Shown here: in pieces, positions 10,844 through 22,658 of the stretch
Layout of the letters: each line of letters begins with the position of its first letter
Position numbering within the stretch: the first letter of the stretch is position 1
Source: Sorghum bicolor
Taxonomy: Eukaryota > Streptophyta > Magnoliopsida > Poales > Poaceae
Assembly: GCF_000003195.3 (NCBI RefSeq)
Contig: NC_012870.2
Span: forward strand, 31,648,769 to 31,712,768
Length of the DNA: 64,000 bases
Direction of reading: 5' to 3'
Position numbers and translations under genes: made by a program
The notes under the pieces: model-generated
The model's input: the letters and a program-made list of their open reading frames with translations, nothing else
Told to the model about the DNA's origin: nothing
Database searches by the model: none

Positions 10844-13800
10844 TTACATGCTACCGGGACCTCCCTTACTGGCGCCTTGCAGCTGCTCCATCGGGGAGTT
10901 AGCTATGCTGCTTACCGACCCATGGGTCTGGGAGCTCAGCTGCGGGCTTGGGGGAGGACCTGGAGTGGCTACAGGGTTGACCACGTTATTGCTCATTTGC
11001 TGCAGCGTTCCTGAGCTCAACTGGGGGCTCATGGCAGCCTGCTGTCCCATTTGCTGTGGGCTTATCTGCTGCTGCTGCTGCATCATCAGCGACTGCTGCG
11101 AGCCAGCAGGTGAGCCCACCTGTGCCTGCTGTAACGGAGATCCCATTTGTTGTTGTTGTTGCTGCTGCTGTTGCTGCTGCAGTTGTTGTTGGAGCTGCTG
11201 CTGCTGCTGCAGTTGTTGCTGTATTTGTTGCTGTTGCTGTAGCTGCTGCAGTTGCTGCTGCTGCGGGTTCTGATGGAGCTGCTGCTGTTGCTGGGGGTTC
11301 TGTTGGAGCTGCTGCTGCTGCTGCAACTGCTGCTGGAGCTGCATTTGCTGTTGCGCGTTCAGCTGAAAGTTACCTCCTGGAATTTTTGGAGGGCCCATAG
11401 ACGACATCATGGCCCTCTGCAGGGGACCAAGGTTGCTTCTGTTTAGCGGCTGGCCCATCATAGATAAGCCAGCTGAACTAGGAAGGATTGGAGAGCTGCT
11501 TCCAGGCATTCCAACCATTCCAGGATACATGCCTGCTGCCCTTTGTTGTGCCAAACCGATACGCATCTTGGCAAAAGTAGCAGGGTTCATACCTGGCCGA
11601 AGTCCAGCTGCAGCAAGATTGGATGCCATTCCCATGTTCATTGGATTGGAATTGTTACCTAAGCCTGACATCGATCCCATGGGGGAGGATATTGGACGCA
11701 CGTTGCCCATTCCCATAACATTACCAAGGCCACCAAGACCAACAACATTGTTAACCATATTGCCCATGTTCATGGCTGAGCCGAGGCCCATCATCACTTT
11801 CCTAGACATAGGTTGTTGCTGTTGTGCCTGTAGCATCTGAAGCTGCAAGGATGAAGGAGGAGCCTTATTGTTACCTATCTGGCTTGAGCCCATTGTGAGA
11901 TTTGAGCCAGGCCCCAACATCTGTGATAATGGGCTCGTGGGCAGAAGCTGAGGTCTTTGCATCTGGTTCAGTGGAAGAGAGGATGGTTGCTGCATCTGGG
12001 CTTGAGCATTTTGCTGCAGTGGCTGCTGCTGTGGCTGTTGCTGCTGCGGCTGCTGAACCAAATTTTGGTCAAGTTGCTGGCTCCTTGCAGGCATGGCTGC
12101 CCCTTGCATATAACCTTGCTGCATTGCTAGAACCTGGTTGCTACTCGCAGATGAAAGCATCCTATTGACAGGAAGCTGTTGCATCTGTGTTCCAGGTGGC
12201 ACATTTGCATGGGCTGCAGCATTAAGTTGTTGGCTTACACCTCCCTCTTGCTTTACATCACTCACTAAATTGTCTGGTAAAATTCCAGACAGCGTACTGA
12301 GGTTAGCAAGGGGGGTGCCGCGCACGACTTTATCATCAGCTTTAGAATGCCCATCTTGCAACATCTAGAGCAAAAGGTACAGAAAGGTAAAGAAAAATGA
12401 GAAGATTGACTTAAGCATCTTACTATTTAGGGCTTAGGGTTATGGAACTTACAAGGGGAATAAGCTGCTCTGCAAGCAAGTCAGCATAGTACTGCAAGAG
12501 CAAATAATTGAAAAGTTAGGACAGAAATAAAGCATTAAACAATATGCCTAGTGTTTCAGGGCCTTTATGCTACAAAGGGAAACAGTGAAAACTTGAGAGA
12601 TAACAACAAACCTTTGTTGGTAATATGAATACACAATCATGCGCATTCGGACCATCAAAATCTTCTAGATCTCCATATTGCATTTTTACAGTTTCATCAG
12701 AAATTTCCTTGAAAATAACCTGGAATGGCCTTGAATGACCTGTAGGACAGTGTGAATCAGATTAACTGAAGGTACTGTGGCTTTTCTTTCCTGTGGACCT
12801 TTTCAGCAAAATGTCTGTAAAGCATACCTTGGTACATGCGGTTTGTGCTCACAAAGTTTATTACCCTAGTCTTGCACGTGTTTATAGTTCCACTAATCAT
12901 AGAATTACAAAGAGGTCTTGTTGTATCTATATAATCCTCAGAATGGAAACAACTATTGAGACATCTAGCTACATCTGGATGACTTTGATTGGTAATGGTT
13001 TTCTTTTGAGATATTTTATCAACCTTGTTCTTCTTATTGAGAAGCTGGTACCTGAAAAGAATATGCAACAATAAGTACATGTAGAAAGATGGCAATGGCT
13101 AAAAACGAAAAATAGTATACAATGCAATGGCCTACACGTCAAATTCACAACCTGCAACCCAAAACTTCCTAAAAAGGTGCCTCCCATGACAGACTTCCAA
13201 AGATACTAAGAAAAGAAGGGAAAGTGACAACAAAATTTCGTGAAGGGAGAGAACAGATGTGAAAATTATGCCATACCGATGGGAAATATTATCAATTTTT
13301 GCAAATTTATCAAGGATTGCTTGGTCTCCCATAGGTGTGGTCCCAATCGATGGGCTGCTCGCATTCAGCGGAGCATGCATATTTGAAACACTGGCTGGAG
13401 ACCCAACAGCACTCACAGGCGGTTGAGTTTTGGGGACAGAATTTGTTTTCCTCTTTGAGGAAGCAACAGCTGGCTGTTGTATTCGGTGCATGGAATCATT
13501 AGGGCTGGAAGCTACAGAAGGAAATCCAACTGCAGCACTGGAATTTGCAGCAAATTTATCTTTCTGTGCCCCTATTACAGCTGATGTCACAGCAGAACCA
13601 AACTGGCCACCCATTGAACTGCTTGATATCTCTCCAGATTTCGAGGACACTGGAGACTGAACCATAGGCCCAGAAGGGGCACGAGAGCTAGGTGCTAATT
13701 TTCTTCTTGGAATTATTTCTTCTTTTTTCAAGTCCTTCTCAGCTGCGAACCGAGTATTTTGCCACTGTCCCATGTTTGGAACATTGTTTCTTGCCGCTGA

Positions 13801-16800
13801 TTGCTGTGGTAAATGTTGAGCCTGGGATTGCTGCTGATCCAGCATGGAACTTTCAGGTGCCATAGACTGCAAGGCGTCTTTCGACTTATCAGAACCATCC
13901 ATCTGCTCTTGCTTAGCACCGTATCTCAAATTTTGCTGATGATTGAAATATAAGGAAGATCCTGGATCTTGCATGTTGTTCATCATCGAAGAAGGATATC
14001 TCTGACCACTCAGTGAAGATGCATACTGCATCCCCTTGACATCTAATTGTGGATGCAGTTGATGGTTCTTCCATTGCATCTCCAGCCCACCAAGGGGTTG
14101 AGGCCTTATCTGCTGCTGCTGTACATCATCAATGCCACCAGTTGGCTTTATTCTCTTAGGATCTTGAAGCGGGGCATCTTGCATTTCTCTCTTCACAGAT
14201 AGAAGGCCATTGGCAGCCACAGTGTCATTGTAACCAATCATGCTCTGGGGAGATGAAATGCTTGAATTGATTCCAGAAAAATTGGCAGGCAGTCCTGCCA
14301 TACGATCATTACCAGCAGCAGAATAACTTAATGCTTGCTGTAGACCAGATTGGGACAAAAGCATTCTGGCAGCATCTTGTGAAGAATTATTTGGTCTAAG
14401 TGTCTGAGAACCACCCGAGACCGAGATATTTTGGATGGTAATGTTATCACCAACCTGCTGAGCTGCATTACTGCTGGTGATGCCCATGTCATCAACTTTG
14501 GCATTTTCAGGTAACCTATCAATGCAAACCTTTTTACCATGAGACATGTTACTGGATGTGACAACAACTTCAGGATTTTGCCTCAGCCTCCTCTTTTTTC
14601 CTATACCGAGGCTCAACTGCAAGTAACATAAGAGGCTTAGTTTGAAACATATATACCTATCATGATAATATTTTCTGTTCAGCATGTGCCCATACCTTAT
14701 GCGGAACAGGATCCTGACAAAGTCGATCCAGTTTAGGTGTAGGGTCTAAGCAAAGTTCTGGTTGTAGAGCTCTCACAATGCGAGCCTCAGCTTCCTAGAA
14801 AAACATGCATATCACAATAGCCCATATGGTTTGGCAAAGCAAATTGAATTGCATTAACTGAAATTTCAGGTTACTCTATTACAGAAGTTCATTTAGGTAT
14901 CCAACCATACATATATTTTACATTTTTATTACTGTGTCATGCTATTCCAGTGTTACTAATCAGTTATTGTAGAACTAACTTGCAATTGCTAAGTATTAGC
15001 TACACAAATGATTAAATTCAGTTAATACATTCTCAAATAAGCAATTTCCTATAGATACTAGAGTATAAAAACTGCAAGTGCAGATGCCAAAATGAGCCAT
15101 GTTAAAATTCCAACTAATAGAATAGATAGATGTTACACAGCATACTTACCACAAAATCCCTGTAAGTCCAGGAATCATCAGATAGAAGGGTAATGTCCTT
15201 TACAACATTCTCAAAGGTCATTCGTAGTCGCACTTTATTCACAATAGGTAAACCTAGCTCAGCAGATGATGCAGGCGCTTGGTTGGACACATGCTTTCGG
15301 TAGTCACGTATCTAAAAAAAATCCCATTACTTATATCGATGTACGACAATGAAGTATGAAGTACTGCTAAAGACTCAAGTGGCCTCTTATCAATAAGGTA
15401 TAGTAACACATGACCATGAGTACATGACACAACATGATGGTTCACGATAATGTATAACCATTGTTTCTGAAAAAAGTGTTAGGAAAAAGGTGGTAGGTTG
15501 GCATATTGTAGAACATGTTGGCAGTAAAGCTAGCCAAACTTCTAGTTTTTGTCTTTTAAAGAAGGATTTCTCCAATATAGTGTAAAACCTCAGTACAAAA
15601 ATTGTGACAGTATGCTTTTTGAACCATGTATCAGAGAAACCAAGCACAACTTATTACTTATAAGAGAATAAATTTCAGAAAGGTTTCAGCATGTTGCAGT
15701 TCAATAGCATTGCATGCATAACATTTCTTAAGTATGATAAAACAACTTACCTCACAAACAACTGATCCATTATAGTACTTGCTTGGTATCTCATCAAGAA
15801 TATCGCCTGGTAGCCTTCCAGCTTCAATGGCCTTGAGATAATGAGTAAAATCATAAAAATATAATTAGAGTCATGTAGATCAATATTTAACATATTATTT
15901 TTAGCCAGCTAAATGGAAAAACCTGGTCAATCAGTTAGGAAGCTCAAAAAAACAAAGCAAAAATATTTGTCTAGTACTCAAAACGTCTGCACACTTCAGA
16001 GAAAATTTCCACTCATAATATGGTAGTGTATGAAAATGACCATGCACAGGAAACTTGGGCTCTTGGGCTACAGGATGCTAAGGTCAACTATAGGGTCACA
16101 CCAATGTTGTAATCGTATGGTCTTCTAGAAGAATAGAACTTCATAACAATGTAAGAGGTGCTGATCTGAAAGCTTCTATTTTGCTTTTTCAGATGGGACT
16201 CAACAGTCAACATTCTTGGTTGAGATCGCAAAAGGAATATGCGTAAACTATTCCTTACTCAATAGGGTATTGGTAATGATTTTTTTATTCAAATCCAACC
16301 CAATTTCATAATTTTGCACCAACCGTTCAAGTTTACATAAACAATATTGATGCAAACATGATAGACTTTTCCCCTCCAAAGTTTTAGTTTATCCCAGCTA
16401 TTTATATTCGAATTTGGTAAAAAAATATACATATTTCACTGTCATAAGCCTTAGTTTGAAGAATTCAACAAATTTAATGTGAACTCCAGTTTCTTTCAAT
16501 GAGATAGGTAAATGGAAATGACTATAATTGGATAGAATCTCATTGGTATCTTACAATTACCCAAGTTTTTGCATCTGGATGGAAAGTATAAGGCCCTGTT
16601 TGGAACACAAGAATTTTTCCCTATTCCTCCTATGAAATTCCTGCATTCCAAACACAAGAATTTTTCCCTATTCCTCCTGCAAAATTCCTGCGTTCCAAAC
16701 AGGCCTTAAACATTGCCCCAACTCTATCCATATTACAACATACAATAATCATATTTCAAGTCAAGCAATTAAAATTGTGTTTGTACTAAAAATAGTAAAT

Positions 16801-18567
16801 GTGGTATGAACCAAATTAGTTGGTTTTCACACCTAATTTGGCTCCAATTTTTGGGTATGACATTGCATGCACTATGGAAATGTCATCCAAGGACACAACT
16901 AAAACAAAACTTGCAAGCAAGTGATACCATACTTACAGAGAATAACTTTTCCGATGCTCTATCATAGGGATGCAGTGTTTTGCTGTCCTGGATTGAGGTC
17001 TGACTAGGATCCATCTGAACATATATGTATTTTATGTCAGCAGTATATTCATAGTTGAATGCCTTTCTCTCGAGTTCCAGAAAAACCAATGCCAACAAGA
17101 ATAGTAACTGAAATTCACTACATAGATTTCCAGATGAAAAACTCACAGATGCTGACTTTGAAATGAGATAACCTCTCTCATAGAGGCTAAATGTGAAAGA
17201 AACCTCATGATCTGCAATACAACGTTGAGTGCATAACATAAAACAGTGTATATACAAAAACCGATACAAATAAAAAATCTTCAACTGTTCAAAATACCTG
17301 GCAAAATTTCCTTGGAGCACGCTGGTAAAATTTTGATTCCATTGACATCTTTTCCTCTCTCAACGAAGTTGTCCTGCACAAAGATATTAAATAAGCATTC
17401 GATCATAGCAAACTAAGTTATTATGCAGAAAAGAGAATTGCATGTCAAAGTCAAATTAATAAAAGCAAATACAAAGAGAAAATCAGAAAAGCAAAAGTAT
17501 ATAATTTTTTAAACATGTTGTAAGTATCTTCTCTCCAATCATTTTAAGCTAACAGAAGATCTGGCAACAAGATTTGGACCATCTACTGTCCACTTGAAGT
17601 TTAACACTCCAGGTACATCTATCCATGCCAATACTTAATTTTACATTGCTATACCACAAAGAGTGAATCCAATTGGTATGGCTTGTCAAAAAAAAAAAAA
17701 GGCTACTTGAACACTAGAGCAACAATCCATGGAGGATGCAACGGAAAGAGCTGGACAAGACAACATCCCTGGTCTCAACTGATACTAGTACAACTCAAAA
17801 AGAATCTCCAGTATTGGTTAATTGGAGGGTAGGAGCATTGCCTTGCTTCATGGCAAATACTCCTGGGCCAATCCTTCCAAACCGCACCTAAAATGCTCTA
17901 GACCCAACGGGCAATCAAAATTAGGGTAATTGACAACCAAGCAATTAGCTAGAGTACTTCACAAGATAAAAAAAAGCTCTACGGTAGATACTGAGTTCAA
18001 GCAGCCCAAATTGCCACCCTCTTAATTCAGCTTCCATAGCCGAACTGCCACACATAGCCATAAAAAAAACCGAGCCTAACACCAACACAAGAGAGGGGAA
18101 AAAAAAGGTTTCAATTCCTCTCCCCCCACCACCCCATTCAGTCTTTGAATGTTCAATCCCTCCGAAGGAAAACGCGATTGAGTGTCCAACACAAGCTTTC
18201 GAGCCGAAATCACCCAAAATATTAAACCTTGTAGCGAATTAACGAAATTCGCCTGAAAAACACCAAATTCGAAACAAAGATCAGATTTTTCATCAGTTCC
18301 CCACACAAATTGATTTCCGCTACCAGATCCCCAGCCCCACTGTCGCTAACCAGACCATCTCGAAACGAGACACAAACCCAAGCGAGCAAGCGACAGAAAG
18401 CACGAGCGCCTCACCTCGCGTCTCGACTCAGACAGGGACCCCTCCTTCTCCCCCGTGGCCGGCTTTTCCGCCTCCGCCGCCTGTGCCAGCGCCGCGGACG
18501 CCGAGCGCGCGGCCGGGTGCACGCGGACCCCGACCTTGGACAGCTTGAACGAGATCCCCATCCCCAC
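10844..18567 (-). CDS. PHL: SPT20-like / PHYTOCHROME-DEPENDENT LATE-FLOWERING (PHL) transcriptional coactivator
   Basis: Twelve exons read on the minus strand: 18567-18415, 17373-17298, 17211-17147, 17014-16937, 15831-15751, 15311-15150, 14794-14696, 14616-13277, 13051-12828, 12739-12612, 12491-12453, 12364-10844. The join is open for 1,321 residues, close to the about 1,325 of the Arabidopsis homologue. SPT20 proteins are structural subunits of SAGA-type histone acetyltransferase coactivators; PHL is known to influence flowering through phytochrome B and CONSTANS. Seen: N-terminal MGMGISFKLSKVGVRVHP; the SPT20 core over about residues 70-240, with LHPYDRASEKLF in exon 4 and PSKYYNGSVVCEIRDYRKH across exons 5-6; a long Ser/Gln/Met-rich middle exon; a second conserved block around residues 680-800; and a Gln-rich C-terminus with a poly-Q tract. 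Either of two in-frame ATGs (18567 or 18561) could start it. Boundaries were called by eye. Confidence 0.9.
11141..11352 (-). repeat. Interrupted CAG/CAA (poly-glutamine) repeat in the PHL last exon
   Basis: On the minus strand this stretch is mostly CAG with some CAA, plus occasional Leu, Asn-Pro, His and Ile codons. It encodes Gln runs of up to about eleven residues separated by single Leu or Asn-Pro. The CAA interruptions tend to stabilise such repeats. Poly-Q tails are typical of coactivator proteins. Antisense reading frames here give only Cys-, Leu- or Ala-rich artefacts. Confidence 0.9.
16592..16706. mobile_element. Short Tourist-like MITE in a PHL intron
   Basis: A 115-bp element with termini GGCCCTGTTTGG and CCAAACAGGCCT, flanked by TAA on both sides (16589-16591, 16707-16709). 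Inside is a tandem duplication of a unit containing ACACAAGAATTTTTCCCTAT. It lies in the 1.1-kb intron between the exons at 17014-16937 and 15831-15751. Confidence 0.75.
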
Positions 18568-18937
18568 GGGGGGCGCCGCCCCGCGGCGACAACCTAGGCT
18601 TCCTCCCCCTCAACCTCCTCCGCCGGTTCCTTCAACGCCGACGAGCTCGTGCGTGCGAGGGGGTTATAGAGGTGAGCTCGGTGTACGGTGACGCGGCTGT
18701 ATGTAGTATGCCTCTTGCAGGGAGGGTGCGTGTTACTGACATGTGGGGTCAGCAAATGTGGGTCAGGGGGCCGCGTACGCTGGTGTACAGACCGCCACTG
18801 ATGGACTGGGTTTATATCGAGTGACTCGCTTGCGTGCGTGGACTTCGTTCAGGCGCTTCCGCAAGAAGCCGCCGGCTTCCTAGTCCGTTCTGCTCGCGCT
18901 TTTCTCCCGAGGGGTAGCTTCTCGAAAATATTTCTTA
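18568..18937 (-). promoter_or_regulatory. Proximal promoter / 5' leader of the PHL gene
   Basis: A GC-rich 370-bp stretch upstream (rightward) of the PHL start before the first MITE. No reliable TATA box can be named. The intact single-copy upstream region appears limited to this interval, because everything to the right is MITE or retrotransposon DNA. Confidence 0.4.
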
Positions 18938-19173
18938 GGCCTTGTTTATCCAAAAAAAAAAATTTTAGATTTTGACGCATAGCACTTTCATTTTTATTTA
19001 ACAAATATATCCAATCATAGAGCAACTAGGCTTAAAAGATTCGTCTTGTGATTACAGATAAACTGTACAATTAGTTATTTTTTTTATCTATATTTAATGT
19101 TCCATGCATGTGCCACAAGATTCGATGGGGAATCTTGTAAAGTTTTGGGTTTTTGGTGCATCTAAACAAGGCT
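18938..19173. mobile_element. Abundant grass MITE (Tourist-like) upstream of PHL
   Basis: Begins GGCCTTGTTTA and ends TAAACAAGGCT, with TTA on both sides (18935-18937, 19174-19176). Interior phrases such as AGATTCGTCTTGTGATTA and CCATGCATGTGCCACAAGATT match, from memory, a MITE family very common in sorghum-type genomes. Non-coding. The inverted termini are short and the body is AT-rich. Confidence 0.75.
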
Positions 19174-19202
19174 TTATTTTTATCACTATCGGCTAATAGT
19201 TA

Positions 19203-19479
19203 GAGCATCTCTAACAGATTTGATAAAATTATTTTCTAAACTATAAGATTTAGTAATTGTGTAAAATAAAAAACTCATTTAAAACATAGAATTCTATAAT
19301 AACTTTTGTATATGATGGCTAGTGAGGACGACATGTTATATATGACAACAAAAAGTTTAGGAATAGCAAACTTGTTATTTTAGCAAACCAGATAGCACAC
19401 CTGTTTGGACTTTAACTCTTGCTTTAAAAATATGAAAATAGCCTAGATAACATAGATAGCATATCTGTTGGAGTTGCTC
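19203..19479. mobile_element. Tourist-like MITE, first of an abutting pair
   Basis: Termini GAGCATCTCTAACAG (left) and CTGTTGGAGTTGCTC (right) are imperfect inverted repeats. TTA flanks both sides (19200-19202, 19480-19482). The right TTA doubles as the left flank of the next element. Non-coding, AT-rich, 277 bp. Confidence 0.7.
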
Positions 19480-19482
19480 TTA

Positions 19483-19753
19483 GAGTATCTTCAAGACATT
19501 AGCTAAATCATTTTCTAAAGATAAATTTAGTTATTGTTGAAGGAAAATTGTTTCCAACCGACTCTGTAAATGATTTTTTAAATTTAGTAGCTTTCTATCC
19601 CACCTTATTTGCTCTCTACTTTTGGATAGTCTACTAACTAGTCATCCTTTATAGAGTCTATTGAAGTACTATAATATTTTTTTGTCAAATTTATTTTAGA
19701 AAGTAGCTAAATCAGTATAGCTAGTCCTTTTGACTAATCTTTTGAAGATGCTC
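19483..19753. mobile_element. Tourist-like MITE, second of an abutting pair
   Basis: Begins GAGTATCTTCAAGACATT and ends TTTTGAAGATGCTC, with TTA at 19480-19482 and 19754-19756. Immediately after its right TTA the sequence GAGCAACTC (19757-19765) looks like the start of a third such element, now cut off by the A1 LTR. Length 271 bp; non-coding. Confidence 0.65.
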
Positions 19754-19765
19754 TTAGAGCAACTC

Positions 19766-20461
19766 TGTTGACACCGTTTTTGGGCACGTGTCTAGGATGG
19801 CAGGATAAGGTGGCAGTACGATGTTTACAAAGTGGGTTGCCGATGAGGATGGTTGCCGATGAGGGAGAAGTTGAACGTGACTAAGTCCACAGGCAGTAAT
19901 ATGGTGCCGATGGCTAGATAAGAAAGTCTGCCGATGACTATGGCAAAGGGTCTGCCGATGATGCAAAGAGGGAGTCCGGAAGCTGCCGGTCGTTATGTGG
20001 AGGAGTTTCGGTTTGTCATGAGGGATGGTTTTGTTATTTCCTTAATTATTTGCATCGTTTTGTATACGGATTCCGTGTAATTTGGAATTCGAATTCTAAT
20101 CGTGTCTGGTTGTAGCTCTTTGAGCAAGGTATAAATATAGACCCTAGGGCCTTGTAATAAAAAATCAATCAATGAATCAAACACACGTTTTTACTCATAT
20201 TCCAGCATTTACTTTTCGACGACTTCGTCATACTTTTTCCTTTTGTTACGAGTTCTTAGGAATTCGTCGACTTAAGCTCGGCGTGTTCTCAAGTTCCGCG
20301 TGAGTACCTCTTAGCCGTGACATCCGGGCGCATCGCTGTTGTCAGGACTAAAGTATTCGAGTTATCACCTTTGCCGATAGCAAGGTCAAATCGGCTGGCA
20401 CGCCTTAACGTTTGAATCGGGTATTAGCCCTTTGTGTTTGCAGATCAGTTTTGCATCAACA
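19766..20461 (+). repeat. 5' LTR of A1
   Basis: Runs from TGTTGACACCG to TTTTGCATCAACA (696 bp; TG...CA ends). It is clearly related, with many differences, to the LTRs of A2 in reverse orientation. A TATA box (TATAAATAT) lies at 20130-20138 and an AATAAAA-type poly(A) context about 20 bases later. Seven copies of GCCGAT/ATCGGC occur in it. Confidence 0.9.
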
Positions 20462-20467
20462 CATCTT

Positions 20468-20486
20468 TTGGCACGCCCAGTGGGAC
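20468..20486 (+). other. Primer-binding region of A1
   Basis: TTGGCACGCCCAGTGGGAC starts six bases after the 5' LTR, where a tRNA primer site is expected. A2 has the matching arrangement with small changes (TTGGCACGCCCGGTGGGAC). The priming tRNA is not assigned. Confidence 0.55.
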
Positions 20487-20508
20487 AGGATTCAAGATCA
20501 AGATCAAC

Positions 20509-20779
20509 ATGTCGATCTCTGACCTCGATCAAGAGAACGTCATCCCCGTGACGGAGGCCAACCTCAAGGATGAGCAGAAGCAAGCTATTGCCCAAGCCAT
20601 GGAAGAGTTCAAGCAGCAATGCCTGAGGTCTTTCAGCATAAACAGGAGCGGCGAAGTGGTCCAGAAAGATGCACTGCCGGCACCACGGCAGGTTACCTTT
20701 GACGCCAATCCTGGCAAGCTTCAAGATATGGTTGACAATGCCATCAATCGAGCGTTGATTAACCAAGCTGGTGTACTGT
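20509..20779 (+). pseudogene. A1 gag, N-terminal piece (cut by element B)
   Basis: Starts at the ATG giving MSISDLDQENVIPVTEANLK and is open to the B insertion point. The last codons before the break (GTA CTG T) continue at 31964 after B, with ACTGT duplicated. The part seen is the Gln/Lys-rich N-terminus of the Tat-type Gag. The corresponding A2 protein starts at 46939. Confidence 0.88.
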
Positions 20780-21828
20780 TGTCGGTGTTTTTTCCCCCGG
20801 GGGGTCACACCAACGAGTAAAATTGTATGCGTGCTCCCCTTTCCGGATGGTGATGCAAGAAGACACAGAGATTTATCCTGGTTCGGGCAAGAGAAGGCCC
20901 TACGTCCAGCGGGGGGAGAGAGTTTGTATTATCTTGCACCTAAGTGCTTGTACAGGGGCGAATACAAGCGTGGTATGAAGTGTGTAGCTCTACTACGGGT
21001 GTGTGTGTGTTCTTGTGTTGTGATGTCCCGTTCTTTTATTCCTGAGTCTCTCCTTTTATAGCTCCAAGGAGAGACACAGGGTACATGCGTAGATGTTAGA
21101 GTAGGGATCGATAGCCGCATGGAGCGCTGACCTACTCGAGGCTTCCGTACGGCATGGCCTCGAGCCGTCCCATCTTGATAGCTCGGTGATGATTACGCGT
21201 GCTCCTGTGTTCTGCCCTGCCAGCCGCCTTGTGCTGGTTCTGAGGTCGCATGCTTGTACGGTATGGTGGCGGACCCGACGGGGTAGCTGTGATGAAGTCA
21301 GTCGACGCCCAACTTGTCCCTAGGAAGGGACCCTGTTTGGTCGAGGGTCGGACGCCGTGTAATATGCTGGTATCTGGAGCGCTGACCTTGGGTGTCTCGA
21401 GGGGGTCCCGATTAGACGTTCCATCCTTGTTTCCTGCGTCCTGACACGCCCTGGGTCGTTCGGTGGGAAGGCTGCAAAAAGAACGATGGGACAGAAGCTT
21501 GCTCCCTATCACGCCTTCCGTGACCTGTGTGTTAGGTGGGGAAGCGTCAGGTGCATTTAATGCTCCGGCCCGCGTGCGCGCGTCGGGCGGCGGACAGTGT
21601 CCTCGCGCCCGACACCTCTCGGTTCGCTCGAGCCCGCTTCCGTCATCGACGGCAGTCGTCGCTCGAGTCCTGAACCGATTCGCTCGACGCTATTTCCGTC
21701 TTCGAGGCTGCGACCGTCGATGGCGGCGCATACGTAAGATTAGAGCGTCGAATTAAGGGTCTCGACCTTCGTACGGGCAATCTTATAATGCGCATCGCTG
21801 AGGGTACCCCTTACCGATACCCTCAACA
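20780..21828 (-). repeat. 3' LTR of B (left end)
   Basis: 1,049 bp from TGTCGGTGTTTTTTCCCCC to ACCCTCAACA on the plus strand. Near-identical to 30916-31962. The pyrimidine/purine-rich CCCCCGAGCCCTCGAAGG lies just inside (from about 21,832) and is the likely polypurine tract on the element's sense strand. Confidence 0.93.
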
Positions 21829-22658
21829 GTAGCCCCCGAGCCCTCGAAGGAGTTTTTGACTCCTTCGAGGGCTATGTTATCTAATTCGCAGAAACGCTTT
21901 CGACACCAGTGGTGGAAGATTCCGATTGGCTCGTTTTTGCCCGGGGGTTTCGACGTACTCTCGATAGAGCGAGCGTCTTCCATCCCAAATTGAGTTCCTA
22001 GCGGGTAGTCCAAGTGAGAACCTGTGCCCCTTTCGAGGGGGTCAGCTGTAGCCCGGAGGCGTCCTCATAAAGCAGGGTCGACGTGGTCGGGGATACCAGT
22101 CTCATTCGATAGAGACCGGCGGCTCGATGCCTCCCGTCGGGGGGATTTCTCTCGACTATCTCGACCCTACCTTGAACATCGCCAGCGAGTCCTCGAAGCG
22201 GGCCTCGATCTTCGACCGCTCGCTGGGGATCCCTGACTCTGGCGCTCGAGATCGGCTGTCGAACCCTTTTGGCGGGCCAGCCATCGATCTCTCGAGACTT
22301 TTGTGGTTACGTCCCTTGGCTTACGAGGGAAGGAAACGACCGTGGCGGTTCGCCTTTCTGCCCGTTGGGCGCGCCTTTCTAGGCGGATGACGTTACGACA
22401 CCGTATCGGCGAGGAATTCGGAGAGTCCGGCCTGTGAGGAGAGAGAGGACTGTCAGGCGGCGCATTTATGGGGGGAGTTACCTTACTTCTCGGATCTGTC
22501 CGTTGACGGACAGCTGCCTATAAATACGTCGTCGCGTCACCGCCGTTCCTCTCCCTTCCGCCTTCTCGCTCCTGCTCCTTCGCTGCCTTTGCTTTCTCGC
22601 CATCTCACGCGCACAGGCCCCCTCGAGCTGTAGCGAACCCACCGTCCCTCTAGCCGAG
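21829..22658 (+). other. B: untranslated region between 3' LTR and the antisense gene, with promoter
   Basis: About 830 bp without a supported coding frame. It has many TCGA words. Near its right end it carries the TATA box of the plus-strand extra gene (22519-22526) and a C/T-rich leader. Confidence 0.6.
22519..22526 (+). promoter_or_regulatory. TATA box for the antisense gene of B
   Basis: TATAAATA in the context GCCTATAAATACG, 133 bases upstream of the plus-strand ATG at 22659 and followed by a C/T-rich leader. It points opposite to the LTR-driven transcript of B, so this gene appears to have its own promoter. Confidence 0.6.

Noticed and set aside
10773..12368. Plus-strand open frames rich in Cys, Leu or Ala
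   Set aside because: They are antisense readings of the CAG/CAA poly-glutamine exon of PHL.
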